64,000 bases of DNA from Flavobacterium endophyticum (GCF_003634455.1 NZ_RBLC01000001.1:1940417-2004416); one strand, 5' to 3'. Positions 6,969 to 15,561 are shown, counted from the first letter of the stretch. Notes: a model not told the origin generated them from the letters alone. Numbers and translations are program-made.

Positions 6969-8108
6969 ATGAGCGGCATATACATCCATATACCTTTTTG
7001 CAAGCAGGCCTGCCATTACTGCGACTTTCACTTTTCGACTTCCATGAAAAAGAAAGACGAGATGGTGCTGGCTTTGGCGAAAGAAATGCGTTTGCGAAAA
7101 TCAGAATTTGATAATGAAATTGTAGAAACGATTTATTTTGGAGGTGGAACACCTTCGGTATTGTCGATTTCGGAATTGCGATTTTTGATTAACGCGGTGT
7201 ATGAGAATTTCAATGTAGCAGAAAATCCAGAAATTACATTAGAAGCCAATCCAGATGATTTGTCTGAAGACCAAATAATCGAATTTTCGAAGAATCGAAT
7301 CAATCGTCTCAGCATCGGCATCCAATCTTTTTTTGAAGAAGATTTGAAAATGATGAATCGGGCGCACAATGCAGAAGAAGCCAAGAAATCATTAGAAATT
7401 GCGACGCAATATTTCGACAACATTTCTATCGACCTGATTTATGGAATTCCAGGAATGACTAATGAAATGTGGAAACAGAATATTGAAACGGCCTTATGCT
7501 ATGGCGTTCCACATATTTCAAGTTATGCGTTGACAGTAGAGCCAAAAACGGCCTTGAAAAAACTAATCCAGACCGGAAAAATCTCTGAGCCAAAAGACGA
7601 CGTTGCTCAAGAGCATTTTATGATTTTGGTTGACACGCTTCAAGAGAACGGTTTTATCCATTATGAACTGTCCAATTTTGGAAAGGAAAACTATTTTTCT
7701 AAAAATAACTCGGCCTATTGGCTGGGGAAAAAATACATCGGCATCGGACCTTCGGCCCATAGTTATGACGGCATTTCGAGAAGCTGGAATATGGCAAACA
7801 ATGCACTGTATCTAAAAGAAATAGAAGCGAATAATCTGCCGAATGAAATCGAGATTTTATCGCAAACAGACCGCTACAACGAGTATATTATGACAGGACT
7901 GCGCACGATTTGGGGCGTTTCGCTGAATCGGATTGAAAAAGAATTTGGAGAAAGCAAACTGCGCTATCTGCAAAAGCAATCGGAGAAATTTCTTTCCGAC
8001 GGACTGCTTTCTATTGAAAATAAAATCCTCAAGACGACTCCAAAAGGAAAGTTTTTGGCAGATGGAATTGCAAGTGATTTGTTTTTGATAAATTTGGATG
8101 ATAATTAA
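6969..8108 (+). CDS. hemW: Radical SAM heme chaperone HemW
   Basis: A 379-residue HemW, formerly called HemN-like coproporphyrinogen oxidase. The radical SAM cluster motif is C11-x3-C15-x2-C18 in IPFCKQACHYCDF, followed by the GGGTPSVL SAM-binding strand. HNAEEAKK and YELSNFGKENYFSKNNSAYW follow, and the C-terminal HemN domain is at about 300-375. The Cys in HYCDFHF without a fourth cysteine is the HemW rather than HemN pattern. It lies 40 bp after ruvC and leads into the cyclase and YjbR-like genes on the same strand. Confidence 0.94.
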   Translation: MSGIYIHIPFCKQACHYCDFHFSTSMKKKDEMVLALAKEMRLRKSEFDNEIVETIYFGGGTPSVLSISELRFLINAVYENFNVAENPEITLEANPDDLSEDQIIEFSKNRINRLSIGIQSFFEEDLKMMNRAHNAEEAKKSLEIATQYFDNISIDLIYGIPGMTNEMWKQNIETALCYGVPHISSYALTVEPKTALKKLIQTGKISEPKDDVAQEHFMILVDTLQENGFIHYELSNFGKENYFSKNNSAYWLGKKYIGIGPSAHSYDGISRSWNMANNALYLKEIEANNLPNEIEILSQTDRYNEYIMTGLRTIWGVSLNRIEKEFGESKLRYLQKQSEKFLSDGLLSIENKILKTTPKGKFLADGIASDLFLINLDDN

Positions 8109-8140
8109 AGCCTAATGCAACAACCAAAATTTTGCTTTGA

Positions 8141-8905
8141 ATGATAGCTAGAATCCAACATAAAGACCAAAATTTCGAAGTAGATTTATCAAAGCCGATA
8201 GATATTTCACTGCCGTTGACAAATACAGATGAAAATCCGATTGCTTGGTATATTGAAAAACCGGTAATCGAACCCGTTCGTTTTGGCCATTGGGTAGGAA
8301 AAGTTTCGGAAGGAAGTTCTTCCACGAATTTTAATAATATTTTCTTTAATCCGCACGGACACGGGACGCATACGGAATGTCTGGGGCATATTACCACAGA
8401 ATTCTACAGTATCAATCAGCACTTGGAGACATTTTTCTTTACGGCTGAAGTCGTTTCGGTAGAGCCAGAAATCCGCGGCGAAGATTTAGTCATAACCAGA
8501 AGCCAAATTGAAAAAGCATTGGACGGAAAGCTTCCAGAAGCCATCGTTATCAGGACATTGCCGAATTTACAAGAAAAGCGTTCTAAAAAATATTCCGATA
8601 CCAATCCGCCTTATCTTGAAGAAAAAGCGGCGGTTTTTATCCGAGAAAAAAGAATCAAGCATTTGCTGATTGATTTGCCAAGCGTTGACAAAGAAAAAGA
8701 CCAAGGAAAATTGCTGGCACACAAAGCTTTTTGGAACGTAAAAAATACCCAAGAACTAAATGACGATGCCAGGCTGGATGCGACGATTACAGAATTAATT
8801 TTCGTTCGCGATGAGGTAGAAGACGGAAGTTATTTGCTTAATCTCCAGATTGCTTCTTTTGAAAATGATGCGAGCCCGAGCAAGCCAGTACTGTATAAAA
8901 TATAA
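8141..8905 (+). CDS. Cyclase-family metal hydrolase (kynurenine formamidase-like)
   Basis: A 254-residue member of the cyclase family (PF04199), zinc- or manganese-dependent hydrolases that include kynurenine formamidase and isatin hydrolase. The metal motif is present as NPHGHGTHTECLGHI near residues 67-81, the equivalent of HxGTHxDxPxH with Glu in place of the usual Asp. LLIDLPSVDKEKDQGKLLAHKAFW is the later conserved block. No signal peptide. It is 33 bp after hemW and 5 bp before the YjbR-like gene. No tryptophan-degradation gene is adjacent, so the substrate is open. Confidence 0.85.
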   Translation: MIARIQHKDQNFEVDLSKPIDISLPLTNTDENPIAWYIEKPVIEPVRFGHWVGKVSEGSSSTNFNNIFFNPHGHGTHTECLGHITTEFYSINQHLETFFFTAEVVSVEPEIRGEDLVITRSQIEKALDGKLPEAIVIRTLPNLQEKRSKKYSDTNPPYLEEKAAVFIREKRIKHLLIDLPSVDKEKDQGKLLAHKAFWNVKNTQELNDDARLDATITELIFVRDEVEDGSYLLNLQIASFENDASPSKPVLYKI

Positions 8906-8910
8906 GACAA

Positions 8911-9282
8911 ATGGATATACAAGCTTATTTTGAATACTGCCTTTCCAAAAAAGGAGTAACCGAACACTTTCCGTTTGATGAAGACACGCTGGTGTTTAAA
9001 ATTGGAGGGAAAATGTTTGCGCTATCGTCTTTAAGCGGGTGGGAAAAAGGAACGCCGTCCGTCAACTTAAAATGCGATCCGGAACGCGCAGAAGAGCTTC
9101 GTGCCGAGTTTGATGACATAAAACCAGGCTACCACATGAGCAAAGTGCATTGGAATACGGTTTCATTGAATGGCGATGTTTCTGATAAATTTGTGAGAGA
9201 ATTGATTGACCATTCCTATGATTTGGTTTTCAAAAGCTTAACAAAGAAAATCCAAACCGAAATTATTGAATTAAAAAATTAG
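8911..9282 (+). CDS. MmcQ/YjbR family protein
   Basis: A small 123-residue protein of the MmcQ/YjbR family with its standard features: EYCLSKKGVTEHFPFDEDTLVFKIGGKMFALSSL at the start, NLKCDPERAEELRAEF in the middle, then PGYHMSKVHWNTVSLNG and a final helix VRELIDHSYDLVFKSL. The family has a CyaY-like fold and is often labelled DNA-binding, but its true role is unclear. It follows the cyclase gene with a 5-bp gap. Confidence 0.92.
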   Translation: MDIQAYFEYCLSKKGVTEHFPFDEDTLVFKIGGKMFALSSLSGWEKGTPSVNLKCDPERAEELRAEFDDIKPGYHMSKVHWNTVSLNGDVSDKFVRELIDHSYDLVFKSLTKKIQTEIIELKN

Positions 9283-9294
9283 GTATTACTTTTG
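9265..9294 (+). promoter_or_regulatory. Promoter of the PH/SHOCT gene
   Basis: TTG at 9266-9268, 18-bp spacer, TACTTTTG at 9287-9294. This fits the Bacteroidota consensus; the leader is about 37 nt. Confidence 0.55.
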
Positions 9295-9334
9295 TTGTAT
9301 AAAAAGTCTACCAATACAGTAACGTAACTGAAAG

Positions 9335-10087
9335 ATGAAAGAACAAATAAAAAAATTTTTAAACGAAGAACAAGATCCTAAAGCGATTGAAAAAATCACT
9401 TCAAAACTGACAGATTTGCTCATGAAAAATGAGGAGATTGGTTATATCGGTGTTCAGAAAAAACCGGCAATCACTGTTTTTCCAGATAGTATTGTTCTGA
9501 CGAATAAGAGAATCATTATCTGTAAGCCTAAGAATTTAGGACTGTCTATGGATTTTACAGATTATACGTGGGATGATATTGCTGGCACTTTTGTGAAAGA
9601 GAATATTCTAGGTTCTGAGTTTTCGTTTACGACTAAAACAGACTTGACGATTTCGATCGACTATATTCCTAAAACGCAGGCTAGAAAGATTTATACGTTT
9701 GCCAAAGAACAATTGGATATCTTAAAAAATGGCGCAGCTCCAGTAGCTGAATCTTTTGTAAATGAACCAAAGGTTGAAGCTTTCGAAGAAGAAGCAATTA
9801 TTCCTGAAACTTTCGCAGAAGTAGAAGAACCGGAAGTCATCGAAGAAATGGAAACCGAAGAAGTGACCGATTTTGCAGAGATAATTCCAGTTTCACAGTC
9901 GGGCTATCGCGATGAAAAGCAATATCCGGATGAAAAACCAGAAGCTACAAAAGAAAAGACGTTAGGCGAATTGTCTCAAGATGAATTGTTTGATAAATTA
10001 CAGAATTATAAAAAACTGCTAGACAACGGACTGATCATGCAAGGCGAATATGATACTTTGAAAAAAGAAATCTTGAGCCATATGTAG
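9335..10087 (+). CDS. PH-domain and SHOCT-domain protein
   Basis: A 250-residue cytoplasmic protein in three parts. Residues about 10-130 form a bacterial PH (YokE-like) domain (EEIGYIGVQKKPAITVFPDSIVLTNKRIIICKP, then FTDYTWDDIAGTFVKENILGSEFSF). Residues 140-205 are a very acidic, disordered linker rich in Glu. Residues about 215-250 are a SHOCT-type short helical motif (LGELSQDELFDKLQNYKKLLDNGLIMQGEYDTLKKEIL). SHOCT motifs usually mediate oligomerisation. Transcription ends at the hairpin at 10121. Confidence 0.85.
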   Translation: MKEQIKKFLNEEQDPKAIEKITSKLTDLLMKNEEIGYIGVQKKPAITVFPDSIVLTNKRIIICKPKNLGLSMDFTDYTWDDIAGTFVKENILGSEFSFTTKTDLTISIDYIPKTQARKIYTFAKEQLDILKNGAAPVAESFVNEPKVEAFEEEAIIPETFAEVEEPEVIEEMETEEVTDFAEIIPVSQSGYRDEKQYPDEKPEATKEKTLGELSQDELFDKLQNYKKLLDNGLIMQGEYDTLKKEILSHM

Positions 10088-10120
10088 TTTTGAGTCGAAA
10101 GCCATAAAGTCATAAAGTTA

Positions 10121-10154
10121 AAAAGTCGAAGAGCATCTGCTCTTCGACTTTTTT
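10121..10154 (+). terminator. Intrinsic terminator
   Basis: AAAAGTCGAAGAGCA pairs with TGCTCTTCGACTTTTTT across a minimal loop. It sits inside a larger inverted, repetitive segment (10092-10190). Confidence 0.85.
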
Positions 10155-10209
10155 ATTGATTGTAATCTAATCTTTATGACTTTCGACTTTACAACTTTAA
10201 TCTTTTCAA

Positions 10210-11310
10210 CTAAAAAGTTCTCTTTTGTTTTTCTACGAAATTATGAGCTTGCAGTTCCAATAATTCTTTCGCTTTCTTGCGCTGCAGGTTAAACAGTTCT
10301 TTATCGGAAGCAATATCTTCATACACCTTGTCGTGCATCTGAGCGCTAGTTTTTACAAGCAGCTCTCTTTGGTATTTATCTTGATTGATTGTGGCTTTCA
10401 GGGCCGTTTCTAGATCTTCCAGCTTAAAGTCATATTCGCCTTTAGGAGACAATAATTTTGCAATAATTGGAGAAGTCTCGATTGCTAGAAATAGCAACAT
10501 GATAAAGAAAGAAGGCAACCACGGCAGTTTGTTCAAAGCGTTAATTCTTGCCATCAATCCATCGAATCCATCAATGATAGGCTGTGTTTCGGTTACTTTT
10601 TTGTCTTGATCGGCTTCGAGCTTTTTAGAAAGTTTTTCTGTTGCCGCAATTTTCGCCAGATTGTTTTTTCGTAAAGTATCGAGTTCTGTTTTTGCCAGAT
10701 CGTGCTTTGCAATCTTTTCTTTGAAAACAGGTCCTTTTCCGAGTTTTTTAGTTCCGGCAGTTCCTTCGGCTTCGGCGATGTATGTTTCATACAATGTATT
10801 GACCTCTTTTTCTTTTTTTGCAATTTCAGATTTTAGGCTATCGACCGAAGCTTTGTTTTTCTCCAAATCGGATTTGAAATAATTGGCGACTTCTTTTTTG
10901 TTATTGAGTGCCATTGCATTTTTCTCTTTCAACAATACCGTATCGATTTCCTTTTCAAAAATTTTGATTTCTAAAGGTTTTGAGATTACGATTGCAATAA
11001 TTATCGCTAGAGCAATCCTGGGAGTCGCCTGTATAAATTCATTTGAAAAACTATCTCTTTTTCGGATAGTCGAAACAATAAACCGGTCTAGGTTAAAGAT
11101 AAGCAAGCCCCAGATTAGTCCAAAAAAGACAGAAGCATAAACGTTATCAAAAACGGTATAAAGCGCATAGCTGCTGGCAATAAACGCCATGACTGCCGTA
11201 AAAAAAACGGTTGCCCCGATTCCGGCATACTTGTTCTGTTCGCCATTGGAACAGCCTTCGATGATTTTTTTGTCCACTCCAGAGCAGACAATGAAGAAGT
11301 GTTTTAACAT
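10210..11310 (-). CDS. DUF4407 membrane protein
   Basis: A 366-residue DUF4407 protein. The N-terminus carries the family signature FIVCSGVDKKIIEGCSNGEQNKYAGIG, followed by two membrane helices (about 32-55 and 60-75), FNLDRFIVSTIRKRDS, a third helix (95-112), a long coiled coil (about 120-245, rich in Lys/Glu and Ala) and a fourth helix near 268-290. A charged cytoplasmic tail ends the protein. Topology places the coiled coil outside the cytoplasm. The biochemical role of the family is unknown. Confidence 0.88.
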   Translation of the reverse strand: MLKHFFIVCSGVDKKIIEGCSNGEQNKYAGIGATVFFTAVMAFIASSYALYTVFDNVYASVFFGLIWGLLIFNLDRFIVSTIRKRDSFSNEFIQATPRIALAIIIAIVISKPLEIKIFEKEIDTVLLKEKNAMALNNKKEVANYFKSDLEKNKASVDSLKSEIAKKEKEVNTLYETYIAEAEGTAGTKKLGKGPVFKEKIAKHDLAKTELDTLRKNNLAKIAATEKLSKKLEADQDKKVTETQPIIDGFDGLMARINALNKLPWLPSFFIMLLFLAIETSPIIAKLLSPKGEYDFKLEDLETALKATINQDKYQRELLVKTSAQMHDKVYEDIASDKELFNLQRKKAKELLELQAHNFVEKQKRTF

Positions 11311-11430
11311 AATGATTGATGATTAGCATATTGAAAACGTGTCCAATATGTGATTGATGATGATATCTACAAAAGTAACGCCAAATTTTAAATAATGTTA
11401 TAAAACGTTGATATGTTTTGGCTTAGAGAT

Positions 11431-11458
11431 AAAAAAATCCGCTGATTTAGCGGATTTT
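11431..11458 (-). terminator. Terminator of the blaI/blaR1-like operon
   Basis: AAAATCCGCT-GATTT-AGCGGATTTT with a seven-T run when read on the minus strand, 37 bp past the M56 peptidase stop. Confidence 0.88.
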
Positions 11459-11494
11459 ATGTTGGAAATTATAGTCTTCTATTTATTAAGATAA

Positions 11495-12967
11495 TTAGCT
11501 TCCTGTTTTTATTTTTGGAGGCGTTGCCATTCCTGCTTTCTTTTGAAGCTTGCTTTCCACTTCAACCATCGTGATTGCCTCTCCGGGATATTTAGGTGTT
11601 TTTCCCATATCTTTCTTGTCGAAATAATCATTTGTATATAGGCGGAATTGATAAGGCTGCGGATGTTGTTGGCTTCGTGCATTTTTATGGACAAAACTTC
11701 CCGAGAAATGAACGATATCTGATCGGTCAAATTTGTTCAATTCGGTATTACTTACATAAGTGTCATTTAACCAAATCCCATATTTTTTAGAATCTTTAAA
11801 ATCCTCAAATTCTTTTTGGGTAGGATTCTTCTTTACGTTGGCTTTAGGAACCCTTAACCATATTTCAAAACGTTTTTTGTCTTCTGGAGTCAATTCTTCA
11901 TATACTTTGTCAAAGAGGATGTCTTTGCCCTCATAACCATTTTTGGTTCGTACCATTGTTCTGTACATAATAAACCTGACACCGGCAAAATAACTAGCTT
12001 CAGTAGCTTCGCTTGTTTGATCTTTATGCCAATGGCTAATAGGCTTGTTCATGTCGTTTTCATTGACTTGTTTTCCGTTAATCCAAACCTCGGGTTCTTT
12101 TTCTGAAGCAGTTGTTTTTAAGCATACAAGGAATATCAATCCAGCCAAGACTGGCAAGAATACTAATTTTTTGAGCAATGCTCTTGATTTTGATGTGGTT
12201 TTTGTCATCATAATTAATCGTTTTTTTGTTACTGAAAAATTCAAGTTACTGGCCAAGTAAAAGTTGCTGTTCCACGATGCCTTTTCCAAAAGCAGGTTTT
12301 GGTAGAATGGAACATTTTTATGAGATTTCACCACGTTTTCATCTGCAAGAAATTCGTGGTTGAGTTGTATCGCTTTTTTATAAAGAAGTAATAGAGGATT
12401 GAACCAGAATACTGTCTTTATGATTTCAATGAACAGGATATCATAGCTGTGTCTTTGCCTTACATGAGTCAATTCGTGAGTGTATAATTCTTCTTGTATG
12501 TTTCGGTTGTTATAATCATCGCCATTTATGAAAATGTACTGCAGGAAAGTATGAGGTAGCGACTTTTCTCTTACCAATACTAATGTGGAATAGAAGAAAG
12601 AGACTGTCCTGTTTTTTCTCACTTTTGAAAGCAAGGCATATATGTTTTTGCCAAATCGAACAATAAAGAAAATCGTTACCACAGCATATAAGCTCCAAAG
12701 CAAGATTGGAATATAATTTACATCTTCTTGTTTGATAAAAGCTACAGTTTCATTTTTTGTCTGAATCGGATTTGGAAGAAGTAACGGTTTTGAAATGGAT
12801 TCGAATGCTATTTCAATCGTTATGAAAGGAAGAGCAAAAGAAAACAATAAGCTGAATAAAAGATAAAATCTATTGAAGGTATGCATCTTCTCCTTTTCTA
12901 GAAAAAGATGGTATAAGCCTAAGAGCAGTGTCAAGCTTATGGTCGATTTGATTAAAAAGTCGATCAT
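11495..12967 (-). CDS. M56 (BlaR1-type) membrane metallopeptidase
   Basis: A 490-residue BlaR1/MecR1-type zinc protease. Several membrane helices (about 1-20, 32-52, 85-104) surround the cytoplasmic peptidase domain with HELTH at 164-168 in LYTHELTHVRQRHSYD. A helix near 268-285 leads to an extracytoplasmic C-terminal region (VWINGKQVNENDMNK...). That region is not a penicillin-binding domain, so this is unlikely to be a beta-lactam sensor. It overlaps the upstream BlaI-type repressor by ATGA. The usual mechanism is signal-driven cleavage of the repressor. The ligand is unknown. Confidence 0.9.
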   Translation of the reverse strand: MIDFLIKSTISLTLLLGLYHLFLEKEKMHTFNRFYLLFSLLFSFALPFITIEIAFESISKPLLLPNPIQTKNETVAFIKQEDVNYIPILLWSLYAVVTIFFIVRFGKNIYALLSKVRKNRTVSFFYSTLVLVREKSLPHTFLQYIFINGDDYNNRNIQEELYTHELTHVRQRHSYDILFIEIIKTVFWFNPLLLLYKKAIQLNHEFLADENVVKSHKNVPFYQNLLLEKASWNSNFYLASNLNFSVTKKRLIMMTKTTSKSRALLKKLVFLPVLAGLIFLVCLKTTASEKEPEVWINGKQVNENDMNKPISHWHKDQTSEATEASYFAGVRFIMYRTMVRTKNGYEGKDILFDKVYEELTPEDKKRFEIWLRVPKANVKKNPTQKEFEDFKDSKKYGIWLNDTYVSNTELNKFDRSDIVHFSGSFVHKNARSQQHPQPYQFRLYTNDYFDKKDMGKTPKYPGEAITMVEVESKLQKKAGMATPPKIKTGS

Positions 12968-13335
12968 TTTTTCTTTTTTTGGATTTCTTTGTCGATAATC
13001 TTTTGAAGTTCTTCCAATTCGGTTTTGGTCAAATCGGTTTCCGTCGTAAAAAATGAGGCAAATTGTGAAGCTGAATTATTAAAGAAATTCTTGATCAAGC
13101 CGTTCACGTGTTTTGAGAAATAGTCTGTTTTTTTGACTAGCGGATAATATTCTCTGGAGTTGCCTATTTCAGTATATGTTACAAATTTTTTGTCAATCAT
13201 TCTTTTCAGCAGTGTAGCCACAGTTGTGGTTGCTGGTTTTGGCTCGGGATAGCATTCCAGTAAATCTTTCATGAAAGCCTTTTCAAGCTTCCACAGGTGT
13301 TGCATTAACTGTTCTTCTGAATTGGATAGTTGCAT
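12964..13335 (-). CDS. BlaI/MecI/CopY-family repressor
   Basis: A 123-residue winged-helix repressor: SEEQLMQHLWKLEKAFMKDLLECYPEPKPATTTVATLLKRMIDKKFVTYTEIGNSREYYPLV is the BlaI DNA-binding domain, and a C-terminal helix (about 85-120) provides dimerisation. It is coupled by ATGA to its M56 protease partner. Three inverted repeats of TCTACANNTGTAGA type lie upstream at 13496-13557 and overlap the promoter. TACA/TGTA half sites are the known BlaI/MecI operator core, so self-repression is well supported by the sequence. Confidence 0.95.
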   Translation of the reverse strand: MQLSNSEEQLMQHLWKLEKAFMKDLLECYPEPKPATTTVATLLKRMIDKKFVTYTEIGNSREYYPLVKKTDYFSKHVNGLIKNFFNNSASQFASFFTTETDLTKTELEELQKIIDKEIQKKKK

Positions 13336-13338
13336 TTT

Positions 13339-13467
13339 TTATTGTTTTATTTCTGTTTCATTAAGTATAGCACCGTTTTCATACGTTCTGATGCCTATAA
13401 GTTGGCCGCTTTCGTCATAAAATTTCCAGTCGCCATTATAAAACCAGTGCATTTCATTTTCTGTCAA
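13339..13467 (-). CDS. Small MORN-repeat-like ORF in the blaI leader
   Basis: A 42-codon frame from a TTG at 13467, or 37 codons from the ATG at 13452, ending 3 bp before the repressor ATG. The peptide MHWFYNGDWKFYDESGQLIG followed by IRTYENGAILNETEIKQ has the spacing of a YwqK/MORN unit (NGxWKxYdexGqLi...YenG). It may be a tiny first gene of the repressor operon or the last repeat of a lost MORN gene. No homologue could be checked. Confidence 0.4.
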   Translation of the reverse strand: MTENEMHWFYNGDWKFYDESGQLIGIRTYENGAILNETEIKQ

Positions 13468-13495
13468 GACTTAGATACTGTTTTTGTAAATTTCA

Positions 13496-13557
13496 TTCTA
13501 CAAAATTAGAATTTACTCTACAAATGTAGAAATAAAATTCAATTCTACAAGTGTAGA
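13496..13557 (-). promoter_or_regulatory. Operators and promoter of the BlaI/M56 operon
   Basis: Two perfect palindromes, TCTACAAGTGTAGA at 13544-13557 and TCTACAAATGTAGA at 13517-13530, have centres 27 bp apart; a degenerate third (TTCTACAAAATTAGAA) is at 13496-13511. On the minus strand the first contains the -33 TTG and the second the -7 box TACATTTG, with a 19-bp spacer. A bound BlaI dimer would therefore block both promoter elements. Confidence 0.75.
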
Positions 13558-13576
13558 GCAAAGTTTTTTTTGGAAA

Positions 13577-13607
13577 TAAAAAAATCCGTTCGATAATGAA
13601 CGGATTT
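13577..13607 (-). terminator. Terminator after the TonB-domain gene
   Basis: AAATCCGTTC-GATAAT-GAACGGATTT, followed on the minus strand by a T-rich run, 9 bp past the stop at 13616. Confidence 0.88.
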
Positions 13608-13615
13608 GTATGAAT

Positions 13616-14029
13616 TTATTCGAAACGTAATGTCACCGGAAAATGATAAAGAGTTTTGACAGGTTTTCCTTTTTGATAACCCGGTTTCCATTTTGGCGAT
13701 TTGCTCAAGACTCGTACTACTTCGTCAGCAACGCCGTAGCCTGGATCTTTCAGGAGTTTAATATTGCTTAAAGTTCCGTCTCTTTCGACCACAAAAGTGA
13801 CATTTATACGGATATTTTCCGTGATTCCTTCCGGAAAGCGAAAATTAGTATAGACAAATTGCCCAAACTTATTAATGCCTCCAGGGAATTCAGGAGATTG
13901 TTCTACGACATCGTATACGTCGTCAATACTTGGCTCCAGCTGGTTTGCATTTACTGTTGTGGTTTGCGCTTTACTTTCAATACTCAATAAGTTGAAGGTC
14001 AAAGCAAATACAATAAAAGCCTTTTTCAT
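13616..14029 (-). CDS. Exported TonB C-terminal domain protein
   Basis: A 137-residue protein with a signal peptide (MKKAFIVFALTFNLLSIESKAQ) and then a single TonB C-terminal domain: EFPGGINKFGQFVYTNFRFPE, INVTFVVERDGTLSNIKLLKDPGYGVADEVVRVLSKSPKWKPG, KPVKTLYHFPVTLRF. There is no membrane anchor or proline-rich spanning region, so it is a free periplasmic domain rather than a classical energy transducer. Such proteins are common in Flavobacteria. Its ATG overlaps the stop codon of the upstream dipeptidase (TAATG). Confidence 0.88.
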   Translation of the reverse strand: MKKAFIVFALTFNLLSIESKAQTTTVNANQLEPSIDDVYDVVEQSPEFPGGINKFGQFVYTNFRFPEGITENIRINVTFVVERDGTLSNIKLLKDPGYGVADEVVRVLSKSPKWKPGYQKGKPVKTLYHFPVTLRFE

Positions 14030-15423
14030 TATTTAACTTTAAAAAGCTCCACAAAATATTTATAAAACAACGGAATAGTTTCGATTCCCTTTAAGTAATT
14101 GAAAACTCCGAAATGTTCGTTAGGCGAGTGGATAGCATCGCTGTCTAAACCAAACCCCATCAAGATAGTTTTGCTCTTTAATTCTTTTTCAAACAATGCT
14201 ACGATAGGAATACTTCCTCCAGAACGAACCGGAATCGGCTGTACTCCAAAGCTTTCATTATAGGCTTTGGCAGCGGCTTGGTAACCAATACTGTCAATTG
14301 GAGTGACATAGCCTTGTCCTCCATGATGCGGTTTTACTTTTACGGTAACGCCGCTTGGAGCAATGCTTTCAAAATGTTTTGTAAACAATTCTGTAATCTC
14401 ATGCCAGTCTTGATTCGGAACTAAACGCATCGATATTTTTGCATACGCTTTGCTCGCTATAACCGTTTTAGCGCCTTCGCCCGTATAACCGCCCCAGATT
14501 CCGTTAACATCTAAAGTTGGACGGATAGAGTTTCTTTCGTTGGTAGTATAGCCTTTTTCGCCATAGATATCGTTTAGGTCTAAGGCCTTTTTGTAAGCTT
14601 CTAAAGAAAAAGGTGCTTTCGCCATTTCAGCTCTTTCCGCATCAGAAAGTTCTTCTACTTTGTCGTAAAATCCTGGAATGGTGATATGGTTGTTTTCGTC
14701 ATGAAGCGAAGCAATCATTTTGGCCAAAACGTTTATCGGGTTGGCAACAGCACCGCCATATAAGCCAGAATGCAAGTCGCGGTTCGGTCCCGTAACTTCC
14801 ACTTCTACATAGCTTAGTCCGCGTAATCCTGTTGTGATTGACGGCTGTGTATTTGAGATCATTCCCGTATCAGAAATCAAGATGACATCATTTTTTAATT
14901 TCTCTTGGTTTCTTTCTACAAACCAGCTCAAGCTGGCAGAGCCGACTTCTTCTTCGCCTTCGATCATGAATTTCACATTGCAAGGAAGGTTATTCGTTTG
15001 TACCATGTATTCCAAGGCCTTCACATGCATGTACATTTGGCCTTTATCATCGCATGCTCCACGGGCAAAGATAGCACCGTCAGGATGCAGGTCCGTTTTT
15101 TTGATTACAGGCTCAAAAGGAGGCGATGTCCACAAATCCAACGGATCTGGCGGCTGTACGTCATAATGTCCATAAACCAAAACTGTAGGCAGGTTTTTAT
15201 CGATTATTTTCTCCCCATACACAATAGGATAGCCTGGAGTATCGCAAATTTCGACAAAATCACAGCCCGCTTTTTCTAAGCTTGCTTTAACAGCATTTGC
15301 TGTGTCAATAACATCTTGAGAATAGGCAGAATCTGCGCTGACAGATGGAATCTTCAGTAAATCAATAAGTTCGTTGAGGAAACGTTCTTTGTTTTTTTGA
15401 ACGTAGTCTTTTATAGTATCCAT
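14029..15423 (-). CDS. M20-family dipeptidase
   Basis: A 464-residue zinc dipeptidase of the M20 (CNDP-like) family with the standard metal and catalytic blocks: VLVYGHYDVQPP (His and catalytic Asp), FARGACDDKGQ, and MIEGEEEVGS with the general-base Glu pair. The inserted dimerisation lid spans about 205-330 and IHSPNEHFGV supplies a late metal ligand. No signal peptide, so it is a cytoplasmic peptidase. A -7 box TATTTTTG (minus strand, 15450-15457) lies 27 bp upstream of the start. It is followed by the TonB-domain gene in the same transcript. Confidence 0.93.
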   Translation of the reverse strand: MDTIKDYVQKNKERFLNELIDLLKIPSVSADSAYSQDVIDTANAVKASLEKAGCDFVEICDTPGYPIVYGEKIIDKNLPTVLVYGHYDVQPPDPLDLWTSPPFEPVIKKTDLHPDGAIFARGACDDKGQMYMHVKALEYMVQTNNLPCNVKFMIEGEEEVGSASLSWFVERNQEKLKNDVILISDTGMISNTQPSITTGLRGLSYVEVEVTGPNRDLHSGLYGGAVANPINVLAKMIASLHDENNHITIPGFYDKVEELSDAERAEMAKAPFSLEAYKKALDLNDIYGEKGYTTNERNSIRPTLDVNGIWGGYTGEGAKTVIASKAYAKISMRLVPNQDWHEITELFTKHFESIAPSGVTVKVKPHHGGQGYVTPIDSIGYQAAAKAYNESFGVQPIPVRSGGSIPIVALFEKELKSKTILMGFGLDSDAIHSPNEHFGVFNYLKGIETIPLFYKYFVELFKVK

Positions 15424-15449
15424 TAATGGTAAATTGATATGTTGTCTGC

Positions 15450-15457
15450 CAAAAATA
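15450..15457 (-). promoter_or_regulatory. -7 box of the dipeptidase gene
   Basis: TATTTTTG on the minus strand, giving a leader of about 23 nt. No matching -33 box is seen. Confidence 0.4.
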
Positions 15458-15492
15458 CGAAAAAGAATATTTTAATTTTTTTTAATTTTTTA

Positions 15493-15522
15493 TTTGAAAG
15501 TTCAAAACTATGACTATATTTG
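15493..15522 (+). promoter_or_regulatory. Promoter of tRNA-Leu
   Basis: TTTG at 15493-15496, 18-bp spacer, TATATTTG at 15515-15522 followed by C. An ideal Bacteroidota promoter. Confidence 0.75.
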
Positions 15523-15561
15523 CACCTCGATTGAGACAATAGTCAAAATCAAAAGTCTACT

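Noticed and set aside
11495..13335. Beta-lactam resistance operon
   Set aside because: No beta-lactamase gene is adjacent and the M56 protein has no penicillin-binding sensor domain.
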